Source of the DNA: Dichomitus squalens LYAD-421 SS1
Taxonomy: Eukaryota > Basidiomycota > Agaricomycetes > Polyporales > Polyporaceae
Direction: 5' to 3'
Length of the DNA: 64,000 nucleotides
Assembly: GCF_000275845.1 (NCBI RefSeq)
Contig: NW_006766889.1
Span: 145,021 to 209,020 of the forward strand
The position numbers and the translations under genes were made by a program. Under the pieces are notes generated by a model. It was not told the DNA's origin. It was given only the letters and a program-made list of their open reading frames with translations, and made no database searches. Positions 35,181 through 44,867 of the stretch are shown here, piece by piece (within the stretch, counting starts at the first letter, position 1; each line of letters starts with the position of its first letter).

Positions 35181-35217
35181 TAACGTGCCTCATCTGGCAG
35201 ATGAGGCACGTTACCAC
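35177..35217. repeat. Perfect 20-bp inverted repeat (palindrome 2)
   Basis: Arms 35177-35196 and 35198-35217 are exact reverse complements around one base at 35197. Its left arm (GTGGTAACGTGCC...) overlaps the last four bases of palindrome 1, so the two hairpins are mutually linked. Confidence 0.95.
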
Positions 35218-35720
35218 GTATGTCCGAGCTGTCGAACTTCCGCCGCAGTATCACAGCGTGGCGGCCGGCCTTCCTTTATGACTGCCAATGGGAGCTGACC
35301 ACATAATCGCCTGCTGTCCGAAATCAAGGTCAAGTGGTCAGATGTTGTGCATCGTCTGCTACGTAAAAGCTCTGCCGATGTCTTGAAGGCGCATCTCTTA
35401 TGGGGATGCACATAGTGCACTGCTGCTCTTGAAGTGATTCTCAGCAATCTGTACAGACGGAATCTTGAGTTACATTACTGCATTCTCTCTAAAGGTAGAG
35501 TAGGGAGACTTGCAACACTTGATATCTCAGGAGAGCTGAAACGTCATCCGCATGTTGTCCGCAAGGGCGCTCCTGAGACCGCGGCGTCCAGCTGCCTTTT
35601 GAGTTAGGAAGCAGTAAGCCTATATATGCCATACAAGATGTATACTGATCAATCTCTATCCCGCTTCTTTCGGCCACTTGCCACCCCCTATACTTGCCCA
35701 TTCAGATCTCTTTCTGTGAC
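35218..35720. other. Upstream region of 7TM copy 2
   Basis: About 500 bp with no supported ORF; presumably promoter and 5' UTR of the following gene. Confidence 0.4.
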
Positions 35721-37835
35721 ATGGCGGCATCGGCCTCACCTCGACTAGACAACTCATTCGGGGCGGTTTTGGTGGGCAATTCAGTGGGTCTAATGTGAGT
35801 AATATCCTTCGTCGAGAAAGAGCGGATCAAGCCGACATACCCAGAATATATGGGATGACACTGCTACAATGCTATCGCTACTTCCGCCTTTATCCTGGTG
35901 ACTCTTACAAGATGAAGGTTTTGGTATGGAGCTCTTCGCATCAATGTCGCCCATACAGAAGCTAACCGAGGTTGCAGGTGTTTGCATTCATGTTCGTGAT
36001 GAACTGGTGTGTGGACATGTGCTCGCCCTCACGATACCATCAGGATGCTCGAAACCTTGCATATAATCGAGACGACACATACATGGTATGGTATCTCACC
36101 TTGCATAGCGGAACGAGTAGATTCTTAGGGATTCTGCACAGCTACTATTATCTCGTATCGAATTATTGCGAATCTGCCAAGCTTGGCATAGGCGTGTGGT
36201 GAGCATGGGGCAGAGTCCAGAAACTTTGATTGTCTGACACATAGAATGCCTATCTAGGTCTATACGAGTACGTCTCGTTAGCGAGTATGTGCTATCTAGG
36301 TGGCATATTGACCTGACACTTTCAGATCCTCACCCCGACGAACGTAAGTCCGGCATGAATTCATGATCGTGTTCATAGTCCCCCAGATTTTCTTATGTTC
36401 GAAGCGATCAGGGCGCAATTGTGTTTATGGCACAAATGTGAGTCATTCTTCCGATTTCAGATACCCGTCGTAACCTGGAAGCTTGCTAGGTTTTATGCCC
36501 GACGACTTCATTTACGTGAGCTGACTACTTCCCAATTTCTTGTCAACCATATTGACCGATTGACCTGCTTGTTTGTCTAGTGAAATCGTGTAACGGGGTA
36601 CTTGTGATCATAATGGCCAGTCATTCTGTCATCGAACCCACGTGCTTCAGTGAGATTGAATATCATTTCTAGGTTTCTCTTAGTCTGATTGCCCTAGGTA
36701 TGTGGCTCTCTGTGTCGTAATCCGCAAGGTCTGCTGTGATTGAGCTCGCTTCCTAGGTTTCACCATCAGTAAGATCGTAGTGCTGTCATAAGTCTCGATG
36801 CTGACCGTCACACCTCGCCAGCGGCCGCAGTCGAAGGGTCAGTGGCTCAGTTGCATCCATGAAAGCAAGCGAGCTGACTGGGTGACAGTTTCTTGCAGGT
36901 TTCCTTCAGAGCATGGCGGCACGTTGTGGTGTGTCGCTTCTCTGCTACAAAGGCTCCCCTTGTCATAGAAGAACTCTACTCCTTGCAGTGGATCGATGTG
37001 GTGGCCGTTGCAGTCAACCTGATGGTGGACCTCATGCTCTCCATCACGCTTGTTCTGTTCTTACACCGTAGCCGTTCTGGTCTAAGACGGTCAGCCTTCA
37101 TCTGTCATCCCTCGTGTCTTGACGACTCATATCATACATTTGTCACTCTCCAGGAGCAATTCGCTCGTTGATTTATTGGTGGCCTACACTGTCAATACAT
37201 GTAAGTCCTGCCTGGTTCCATCGTCAGGACCTAACCTATTGATCGAATGTTATGTCAGGTGTTCTCGTCAGGTAGAGTAGTTGATGCTGTGGCTATCTTA
37301 CGGGTCATCTGACGTGATCATCCAGTGTCATGAACATACTGGTCTTGACATCTGCAAGTCCTACTGGTTATCTACTCATCACATGGCAAGACCACTCACG
37401 TTGAAGGCACCCAGATAATTGCATGGCCGAGTACTCTCATCTATGTAGGAATCAGCATACCGACAGCAAGAAGTATGGGCTGGTTTTGGTGACCATGGTG
37501 GAACAACTCTCATTCTGAATTCTGCTCGCCTTTGACAGCTTACGCCAACGCGGTATTAGCCGTGTATGTTTGATAATGTATGCAAGTGTTCACCCCTCTC
37601 ACACGGGCACAGGTTGAATTGCCGGAAGTCACTAGGGGAACTCGCACACGAAACCTGTGACCTAGGGATGTTCAGTTCCGAGCTCAATGGAATGCAATTC
37701 AACAACTGCGACGTCGTAGATTCTGCGGAGACCCACCTAGACGTAAGTTTATGGCTAGCTGCGCTCGAGTCTTCGAACAAATCAATCCACAGTCGCTTCC
37801 GGGACATTCAATCCGCGTCGGCCTCTGCACTATAG
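35721..37835 (+). CDS. DUF6534-type seven-TM protein, copy 2
   Basis: Tandem paralogue of the gene at 31978. It starts MAASASPRLDNSFGAVLVGN, then IIYGMTLLQCYRYFRLYPGD, VFAFMFVMNW, MLETLHIIETTHTW, ILHSYYYLVSNYCESAKLG, VSFRAWRHVVVCRFSATKA, QWIDVVAVAVNLMVDLMLS, ITLVLFLHRSRSGLRRSNSL, VDLLVAYTVNTCVLVS, AWPSTLIYVGISIPTARTYA and NAVLAVLNCRKSLGELAHE. Matching exons have the same lengths as in copy 1 (10 and 18 nt near 36260-36350), yet the proteins are strongly diverged. One intron of copy 1 (before QRLN) is absent, and one intron near 37365 appears to use a GC donor (GCAAGT). The exon at about 36390-36440 does not match copy 1 well, so that part is tentative. The longer soluble tail ends at 37835. 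Function unknown. Confidence 0.78.
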
Positions 37836-39138
37836 ATAGCGAGGACGCACAACTTGCCCCCAAGGGCGCATCAGGAGACTGTTCCACAAGAATCAAAGGG
37901 AACACCTGATGTCGTCACTACGACGCTCCATGGAAAATCGTCCACCGAGTGCAATGTAGGGAAACAAAGTTGTAGTTCAAGGGGGGCGCAAATATCCCAT
38001 TTTGTTATGCTATATCACGTCTTCGGCGCTGCAGCGCTTCGCGTCATAGCTGAATTGAGCTTCTCCAGGCTGGCGTCCTCTCCCTTTCTGGGGCTGCAGA
38101 CTGCAAGAGACTCGCGGGTCTGGAACCGCCGAGAACGCCGCAAGCATGAGCAAGGCGCATCGCTCGCCCTCACGGGTGCAGACAACCACTGACCTGTCAC
38201 AAAAATGAGGATGAGTACTATCTTGGCCTTCTCATCAAGGAAGAATTCTGCGGCGTTGCACGATGCTGTGTTCAGCTCCCGGAAAGTCATTGATAATCAC
38301 CAGGGGTCGTAATCATAGCAAGTTATGCTGCGGCAGGTCCTAGTAGTGTAAGGCTATACAACCTACGTTCGACAGCGGTATCCCATGTTTCCAGGCAGTG
38401 TAACCCACGAGACCTACGTTCTCGAGCTCGTTAACAGTATAGCATATAAAGCCACGTGTTGGATATACCGCATGGATCACTGGCGCGCTTCTCTTCTGCA
38501 TACAGCTGTCTTCATGACTGGTGCGATCCTTTGGTATAGCTTTGGAGCCAAGATTGCGCAGTTCGGTTAACTGAAGAATCACGGTCGTCTACTATGTGGC
38601 CATCACAGGCGCTTGTCTGGCGTCGCTTCTACCCACCATGTTGCGATCGTGTGTATGCGACTCTGAAGGTGGTATGCCACAGAGCATTCAATTCTGACTT
38701 TTTTATCTCAAAGGAAACCTCTGTGTTTGCTGAATGGACTTGAGCACACAGGTTGGCTTTGGCGTGAACCCAGCATCCCTGCCACAAGGAATATAGCTAG
38801 GGCTCGCGAACGCACGTCGACAACCGGCCTATTCCTCAAGCTGCGATGCAGGCGCGTATCTCTCATGCATGCTCATGTGAACATGAAAACTCGAGTGGAA
38901 CGGGACCAAGTATTCCGAGGCTGGCAGAACGTCAGCCTGATCTCCCGGACTCGAATGTCAGCCATTGTCTCTACGAGACCCATTCTGTGCTGGTACACGG
39001 CCGACGAGCCTTAGCGGCCGAGCGGCGTCCGCGATCAATCGGTGCTGTGAAGGTAAGTTGAACACCGGTGGAGGTTGACAGTCTCAACGCGACCGAGATC
39101 GTTCCCGGTCTGCCAGCCTCCTCCTCTCCGGGATGGCA
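37836..39138. other. Intergenic, 1.3 kb, contains direct repeat A
   Basis: No supported gene. A 61-codon ORF at 38385-38570 lies inside repeat A and is not recognised. Confidence 0.45.
38363..38575 (+). repeat. Diverged direct repeat, copy A
   Basis: Matches 42170-42365 over about 200 bp with indels. Shared blocks include CCAGGCAGTGTA, CCCACGAGACCTACGTTC, CACTGGCGCGCT and TCTTCATGACT. The two copies lie in the same orientation 3.8 kb apart and flank the orphan gene block. Confidence 0.8.
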
Positions 39139-39144
39139 TATAAA
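39139..39144 (+). promoter_or_regulatory. TATA box of the orphan gene
   Basis: TATAAA within GGCATATAAACCG, about 155 bp before the ATG at 39296. It is followed by a C/A-rich leader with ACACACATACATAC. Confidence 0.55.
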
Positions 39145-39295
39145 CCGCCTCGTACGCAGCCATCTCGTCCTCACCTACTACCATCATCTTCGTTCCACAC
39201 CTTCGTCGCAAGCTCGCCGATATCCACATCCTCACTCTCCACTTCAACCTCAACCTCAACACATCCACAACACACATACATACATCACCCCCATC

Positions 39296-40288
39296 ATGTT
39301 CGGTCTACGCGAGTTGTTCAAGTCCCTCTCCATCTCCCGCACCATCCATGTCCCTCACCTGCCCATCCCTCGTGTCCTCCACCCTTTCTCCTCGTTCCGT
39401 CAGCCACCCAGGGACAACGCCGAGACCGCCAACCACGTACGTCCGCCATACAGCATACATCGTGGCCATGCTTGCTTACTGTTGGGATGATGTCAGACGC
39501 GGATGCGGGCCATCCGTGCAGAGGGTGGTATTGTCAAGGTGTGTACCCTTCCGCCCGCACGTTGGGACTCGGGTCAGACGGTGATGTGATGTGTTGTACA
39601 GGATCTCGAGGAGTCACGGAAGGCGTTCAAGAGAGTCGTGTGTGGTCGTGAAACGGTCAAGGCAGCTGGGGGAGAGTATGGGAAGGGCAATGCTGTGTCC
39701 ACTGGCAGCCCCGCTCCATCGTACAGGCCGCACCGGGTTCCTCACCGGACTATCGCTCAGCAGTCTCCTTCGCTCTCGATTTCTCAAGCGATGGCCCAAC
39801 TTCGGATTCGGCGACAGGATGGGTTCACGGCGTCGTCGAAGCTCCAGACTGGTTTAAACAACGGACAGGGCCCGATGGAGGATATCATGCCTGCTCCTCT
39901 CGAGGAGGCCATGGAGGAGATTTTGCCTGCTCCTCTCGAGGAGTGTATGGAGAATATCGTTGTGGCCCCGCTGGAGGATGCTATGGAGGACGTGATCCCC
40001 GCTCCGCTCGAGGAGCAGATGGAGGAGGTTCTGCCCGCTCCCCTTGTCTATGCGCACCCTATGACCCACTTCTACTGGACTCTGGTCAACCAGGCGGCGG
40101 TCCCCCCACAGACGCCTCGTATGAACAGGACTCGGGATCGCGAGGCGTTCACTCCGGCATCGCCTCTGGCTGGGAAGAGTCGAGCTTCGCTGTCCCGGAT
40201 CGCCGTGCTCCCTCTGACGCCGTTCCCTGATACGCCGGTCAAGCCTCGGCATCGGAGACGGCTGATGTCCGCTGGTAGCCCCTACTGA
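39296..40288 (+). CDS. Orphan protein with five acidic 12-residue repeats
   Basis: Exons 39296-39436, 39497-39538 and 39602-40288 join in phase to 289 residues. The N-terminus is MFGLRELFKSLSISRTIHV followed by Pro-rich sequence. A basic segment (DLEESRKAFKRVVCGRE) and a Ser/Pro/Arg-rich part follow. Then come five consecutive copies of a 12-residue unit, consensus MEDILPAPLEEA, with Met-Glu at the start and Pro-Leu-Glu-Glu near the end. The C-terminus is Ser/Thr-Pro-rich and basic, ending RRRLMSAGSPY. No known domain, signal peptide or membrane helix is visible. The acidic units could form short amphipathic helices for protein binding (inference). A TATA box, a plausible leader and consistent short introns support a real gene; part of its 3' end has been duplicated downstream. 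Confidence 0.7.
39875..40054 (+). repeat. 36-bp minisatellite, five in-frame copies
   Basis: Five head-to-tail 36-bp units, each starting ATGGAGGA or ATGGAGAA, encode the 12-residue acidic repeats of the orphan protein. Third-position differences between units suggest the array is not brand new. Confidence 0.9.
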
Positions 40289-40870
40289 GGGGCAGCTCGG
40301 TCGCCGTCAACGACTTCCCACCTCTGGCCGTCCTGGCCTAGTCTCTCTTTGATAGAGGACTCGCTGTCTTCGCCGCTCTGAAACCCTGCACGAACAGCTG
40401 TAGCTCTCCTCCACCCCGAGGCTGCGCGGCGCAGTGAGGGACGGGCTCTTACTCGACGCTTCCACCTGTCGGCCTGTATGCTTCGCTGGCTGCGCATCGC
40501 CTCGCGATCCAACCCCTGTTCCATGCGTCTGCTCCCTCCGCCTCCACCGTTCGCGCATGAGAGTGAATCTCCCTCACCTTCAAGCACAGATAAATTGCCT
40601 CATACCCAGGATTCACATCCCTATACCCTGGACTCGTATCCTGATACCCTTGGGTCAGCCTTTCCTCTTCTTGGACTCGCCCGCGCACACCAATTTGGCC
40701 GCATCTCAATATACCCCACGGATGCATTCCCTCATACCTCGAATTCACATCCCTACACCCTGGAATCATATCGTTCTATGCCGTCTCTGTGTTTCCGCCT
40801 CTGTTTGGATCCGCTCAATACCTATACCCCCGATCCGGATCGGAGACCTCCGCCCAAGTACCGCATTTTT
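40279..40870 (+). repeat. Tandem duplication, unit 1
   Basis: Starts at the last codons of the orphan gene (CCCCTACTGAGGG) and includes its 3' flank. It matches 41472-42050 with many substitutions and indels. Shared features are the CCCCTACTGAGGG start, a C-rich segment with CTGCTCCCTCCG / CTGCTCCCTGCG, and a block with ATACCCTTGG, TTGGACTCGC and ATATACCCCACGGA. Confidence 0.75.
40600..40770 (+). repeat. Degenerate short repeats of CATACCC / CCTGGAATCATATCC type
   Basis: Several imperfect copies of a ~20-bp motif (for example CATCCCTATACCCTGGACTC, then a similar unit at 40750-40770). A larger set occurs at 41780-42000 in unit 2. Confidence 0.65.
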
Positions 40871-41007
40871 CGAGGCCTGTTGCCAATGGAGGTGATAGTT
40901 GTTCTACTGGTGAGTGTCTTCTGTGCTATGCGCTTTGGCAAGTGCTCACGCGGGTCCCTGTAGGAGTCGCGAACGAGGGATGTGAGGTCGGCCCCATGAG
41001 TGCCAGA

Positions 41008-41245
41008 CTGTTGAGGTTGGTGATATTATCCTTCGGTTTGCGCGAGTTCGCTGACGCAGTTGTCCTCGCAGATGGAGGAGACGTCCTCCGGACCAACAGT
41101 CTACTCAACCCCACTAGAGTATCGCACTGTTGAGGTTTGTCGGATTATCCTTCGTCTCGCGCGCGTTCACTGATCAATCTATTCCTCGAAGATGGAGGAG
41201 ACGTCCTCCTGATCAACAGTCTACTCAGCCCCTCCCTCGTATTAG
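41008..41245 (+). repeat. 119-bp tandem repeat, two copies
   Basis: Copy 1 begins at 41008 and copy 2 at 41127, both with CTGTTGAGGTT. They share ATTATCCTTCG, GATGGAGGAGACGTCCTCC and CAACAGTCTACTCA. It lies between the two large duplication units. Confidence 0.88.
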
Positions 41246-41471
41246 ACCCGTAGGCCGTCCGAGTCTCGACGTCCGCGGACGATGTCGACGTGCTGCCCCA
41301 ACCTGGGACAGGTATCGAACGACATGACCTGCGTCCTGTGGAACCTCTGGGTAGCCGACACCCGGGGGCTTCCTGGTACGATGCCTGTCTGCGTTCGGAC
41401 CTGGGCAGTTCCCAACCATGCTCGGGCGGTCCCTCCTACTCCAGTGAAGCTTCGGTGACAAGGACAGCTGG

Positions 41472-42050
41472 TCTGTGGCCCCTACTGAGGGCTGGTCGGT
41501 GGCCATCGCTAGCTGAGGACAGTAGTCGACAGTCGATAACGACTGCTCTCCTCAGTTGGCCCCTCATCGACGCCCTCACCCGCCGCCTCCACTTGCTGCA
41601 CATCACCTCTTGGTCTTGCGTTCCCCGTCTCTGTCCCTGGCTCTGCTCCCTGCGTCTTGCCACAGTCTCTAGGGTTCGCGTCTGTGAGTGGTCTCCCTTG
41701 CCTTGTACCTACACGAAGCCATGCATCCGGTTCGGCGTCTGCGCTCTTCTATCGGCCGCATTTCCACATACCCCATGGATACATTTCCTCATACCTAGGA
41801 TTCAAATCCTATATCCAGGAATCAACCCCTGTACCCCGGACTTGTATCCCAATACCCTTGGATATGTGTTCCCATCTTTTGGACCCGCTCGCGTACACGG
41901 GTCCGGCTGCATTTCCATATACCCCACGGACATAGGTCCTCATACGCAGACTTCCCATCCGAATACCCTGGACTTGTATTCCTATACCTATACCCCGAAT
42001 CTGTGTTGACGTTTCTTCTTGGACTCGCTCGATACCTACATCCCCCATCC
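41472..42050 (+). repeat. Tandem duplication, unit 2 (decayed copy of orphan-gene 3' end)
   Basis: Contains TGGCCCCTACTGAGGG, matching the Pro-Tyr-stop end of the orphan gene. About 60 bp before it (from CCCTCCTACTCC) resemble the preceding codons. No open frame is preserved, so this is a pseudogene fragment plus flank. Confidence 0.65.
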
Positions 42051-42169
42051 GGCCCTATGTGCCTATTCGCCAGCATCGTCAATCTACATACATGCCCGCT
42101 TGTTTTGAGTCTCGTCTCTTGGCTTCGGTTTGATCCTATATACATACTGTACGAGTATAATTGACCGGT

Positions 42170-42365
42170 GACGTTCTACAGCGATATCCCATATTCCCAG
42201 GCAGTGTACCCCACGAGACCTACGTTCATAGCATATGAACCCACGTATTCGTTACACGCATGAAATCAAGCACCACTGGCGCGCTCGTCTTCTGCCTACA
42301 GCCATCTTCATGACTAGGGCAACACGCTCGGTATAGCTTGGTAACCAAGAACGCGTGTTTCGGTG
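42170..42365 (+). repeat. Diverged direct repeat, copy B
   Basis: Same-orientation partner of 38363-38575. It carries a ~15-bp deletion after CTACGTTC and scattered substitutions. Confidence 0.8.
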
Positions 42366-42639
42366 GATCTGAACGCTCAACGAGTAGATACTGGCGTCCT
42401 GGAGATCGGACGCACGATTCGACTCCATCTAGCAGGACTCAACTCCCCGGGGTGATTCGCAAGTTTACACCAAGGCCACGACAGCCAATTATCGAAGGGA
42501 ACAAACAGCGCACTTCAAATGTTTGAACGGCTTTGTTATGATCCCTCGATATTGGTTGCGAACCTAAACGCATACAAAACAGTATCATCCACACGCCTCC
42601 AGGGCGCGGGATATTCGTTCACCCAGCCCGAACCCCTCT

Positions 42640-43788
42640 CTACTGCCTCTCCGACACGACAAACTTCAGCCCCTCCCCATCAACAACGATTCGCACCTGC
42701 TCCATCGTGTCTACAACGAAGTGCGCACCGCAGTTCTCGATCTTCGACCTCTCGTGGCTCGTGCACACGGCGATGACCGTCGCTCCGGAGGCAACGCCGG
42801 CACGGATGCCAGACGGCGAATCCTCAAAGACGACGCAACGCGTCGCATCGAACCCAAGCTCCTTCGCGGCGAGGAGGAACGGGTCGGGTGCAGGCTTCCC
42901 GGCCTTAAGACGCTTGTCGTCGGCGGTGATGGTCACCTTGGGAGGTGTGATACCGACGCGCGTCATACAGCCGTAAGCTACAACGAAGAGCGGTGTGTCA
43001 AGAGAGGTTTGCGGATGGAGCATCGTGATGGGGCTTACCATAAGTCTTGGCACCCGAGGTGGCAACGGCGTAGCGACCCTCAGGAATCGAGTCCATGAGC
43101 TGCTTTACGCCAGGGAGGATGCGCACAGAGCGGTCGACGGCGGCGGCCTCGACCTGCCACGCCTCGAACAAGTGCTTCTTCTCGAGCTCCATCCTCCAAT
43201 CAATCTTGGGCTCCGCAATCCCCTCGTTCTCCTCGTCCTGGTAGGTCGCGCCTTCAGCCGCGATGAGCGCAAGGCGGTTGGTGACGCGACGGACGAAGGA
43301 CGGGCGGTGAGTGTGACCCACCGTGGAAGACGAGGAGGAATGCGGAGATACGACCCCGGAGCCAGACGAGCTGGTGCCCGAAGACGACGGGGTTGCGAGG
43401 GACGGGGTCGCGGCCCCAGAGGTGAGCGGCGAGACCTCGAGGGAGCCGGGTCCGTGCTTGGTGAAAGCGTCAGCGAAGAAGAGGATCGACTCTTCGAACG
43501 CCTGGACCTCGACGTCCATCTCGTGCACCTTGATATGCGGCTTGAACTGGGCGAGGTTGTCTACGGCGCGCTTGCCGTGGGTGGCAGCGATGACATACGA
43601 CGGGTCCTGCCCGAGGTCCTCGGCGACCTTGCGCCATGCCGCCTCGACAGCGGCGATCGAGTCGGTCAAGGTGCCGTCCTAATGCATAAGCCAGTGAGTA
43701 GAAGACCATGAGGAGCAGAAAGGGAGGAACATACCATATCAAAGAGAACGGCGTCGGCGAAGAAGGTGGTCTCCTTGTTGTAAGACAT
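42640..43788 (-). CDS. HAD-superfamily sugar/glycerol phosphatase
   Basis: Three exons. MSYNKETTFFADAVLFDM is spliced to DGTLTDSIAAVEAAW, restoring HAD motif I (DMDGT). Motif II is VATSGAKTYAYG; motif III/IV is GKPAPDPFLLAAKELGF with VVFEDSPSGIRAGVASGAT. The order matches the yeast Gpp1/Rhr2 and Dog1 group, which removes phosphate from glycerol-3-phosphate or 2-deoxyglucose-6-phosphate; which substrate applies here is not clear. The cap domain has an unusual insertion of about 70 residues rich in Ser, Thr and Gly (SGAATPSLATPSSSGTSSSG and following) between EESILFFADAF and FEAWQVEAAAVDRS. Stop at 42640. A TATA box lies about 95 bp upstream of the ATG. Confidence 0.88.
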
Positions 43789-43883
43789 CTTGTATATGTT
43801 TGTATGTGATAGTGAATGGTAATGGGCTTGGAGATATGATGGGATGAGAATTTTTGGTGGGGACTTCGCCACGAAAGCAGGTC

Positions 43884-43891
43884 CCTTTATA
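43884..43891 (-). promoter_or_regulatory. TATA box of the HAD phosphatase gene
   Basis: TATAAAGG on the minus strand, about 95 bp before the ATG at 43788. Same sequence and spacing as for the GH30 gene. Confidence 0.6.
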
Positions 43892-44272
43892 CCTGTAGGA
43901 GGGGGGAGGGCGGATGTTGGACTAGAATAAAATCGCGAATAGTCAGCCCAACACTAGTGTGCGTCCTAGATCTAACGCAATCTAATTGTTGAGAGTCAGC
44001 CGTCCGCCGCAAGCAGAAGGTGGCCTGACAGGCCAATTTTCCCGCGGATATCCGCAGCTAGCAACCATGCTTGGTCGGCATCCGCAGAAAGGACAGGTAC
44101 TACGCAGCAGAATTGGGCCCAGTCGCCGAGTTTCAGCCCAATGTCAGACCGACGAAATCTTTTCCGATAGCAAACAAAGAGACAGAGAGGCAGCAAACTT
44201 GTTCGTGTCCACGTAGTCCAGCATTATTCAAGACAAGACTGACCTGCGACGAGGGCACATTGCACTGCATGC
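43892..44272. other. Intergenic left of the MITE
   Basis: No gene recognised. Several short inverted motifs (for example around 44020-44060) but no bounded element. Confidence 0.4.
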
Positions 44273-44280
44273 GTCGCCGC
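44273..44280. repeat. Left target-site duplication of the MITE
   Basis: GTCGCCGC, identical to 44860-44867. Confidence 0.85.
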
Positions 44281-44859
44281 TAGTGTTCTTGGCAGAACGC
44301 TGCCAATCTGCCAGAGGCAACTGCCAAGCGGCAATTGCCATTTTGCCCGCCACCGAGACCGGCAATTTGGTGGCAGATACACGGCGCTGTTTGAGCGCTT
44401 ACTGTTAATGGAGCCGTTGCCGGTCGCCCACAGAGACAGAGTAGCCTCAGTAAGAGACAGTCCTTCCACTCCATCCTCTGTGGAGTGTTTCAATATAGCG
44501 GTATGTGCTATAAGTGGGACAATTGGTGGCCACCATATTGACTGGCTTGCCTTGAGAAGTCATCCCGGCGCCTGACTGACCGGCTGAAACTCTCGGTTAG
44601 ATGGGAAATCACCCGTATGAGCGTACTCTGTTGCGGGAAGTGGATAGACAGCGATATCTATGCAGTATTCATGTTCTAAATTCTTACTAAAGAGCATGGA
44701 ATATTTTCAGTGGTTTCAATGGGTTGTTCTACTCACTCTCCATCGCCAGAGGCTCCCCGGAGCGCCCGTGAATCTGCCAGTATTTGCCGGCCCTGGCAAT
44801 TGCCATATTTGCCAATCTGCCATTTGCCAAAGGCCGAAACTATTCTGCCCTGTACACTA
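44281..44859. mobile_element. hAT-type MITE (579 bp, non-autonomous)
   Basis: Flanked by an exact 8-bp direct duplication GTCGCCGC (44273-44280 and 44860-44867). Terminal inverted repeats are TAGTGTTCTTGGCAGAA on the left and, read inward from the right, TAGTGTACAGGGCAGAA (14 of 17 identical). Eight-bp target duplications and TIRs beginning T-A-G-N-G are the signature of the hAT superfamily. Both subterminal regions are packed with GGCA/TGCC motifs, like hAT transposase-binding repeats, and these are arranged as a longer inverted repeat (44290-44395 against 44755-44840). No transposase coding sequence is present. Confidence 0.85.
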
Positions 44860-44867
44860 GTCGCCGC
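44860..44867. repeat. Right target-site duplication of the MITE
   Basis: GTCGCCGC, identical to 44273-44280. Confidence 0.85.

Noticed and set aside
38385..38570. 61-codon ORF inside direct repeat A
   Set aside because: The second repeat copy (42170-42365) does not preserve the frame, so selection on a protein is unlikely.
40570..40790. CRISPR-like look of the spaced CATACCC repeats
   Set aside because: Units are degenerate, spacing is irregular, and the genome is fungal.
43945..43965. CACTAGTG palindrome resembling two joined hAT ends (possible excision scar)
   Set aside because: Eight bases are too few; there is no duplicated flank to support an excision footprint.
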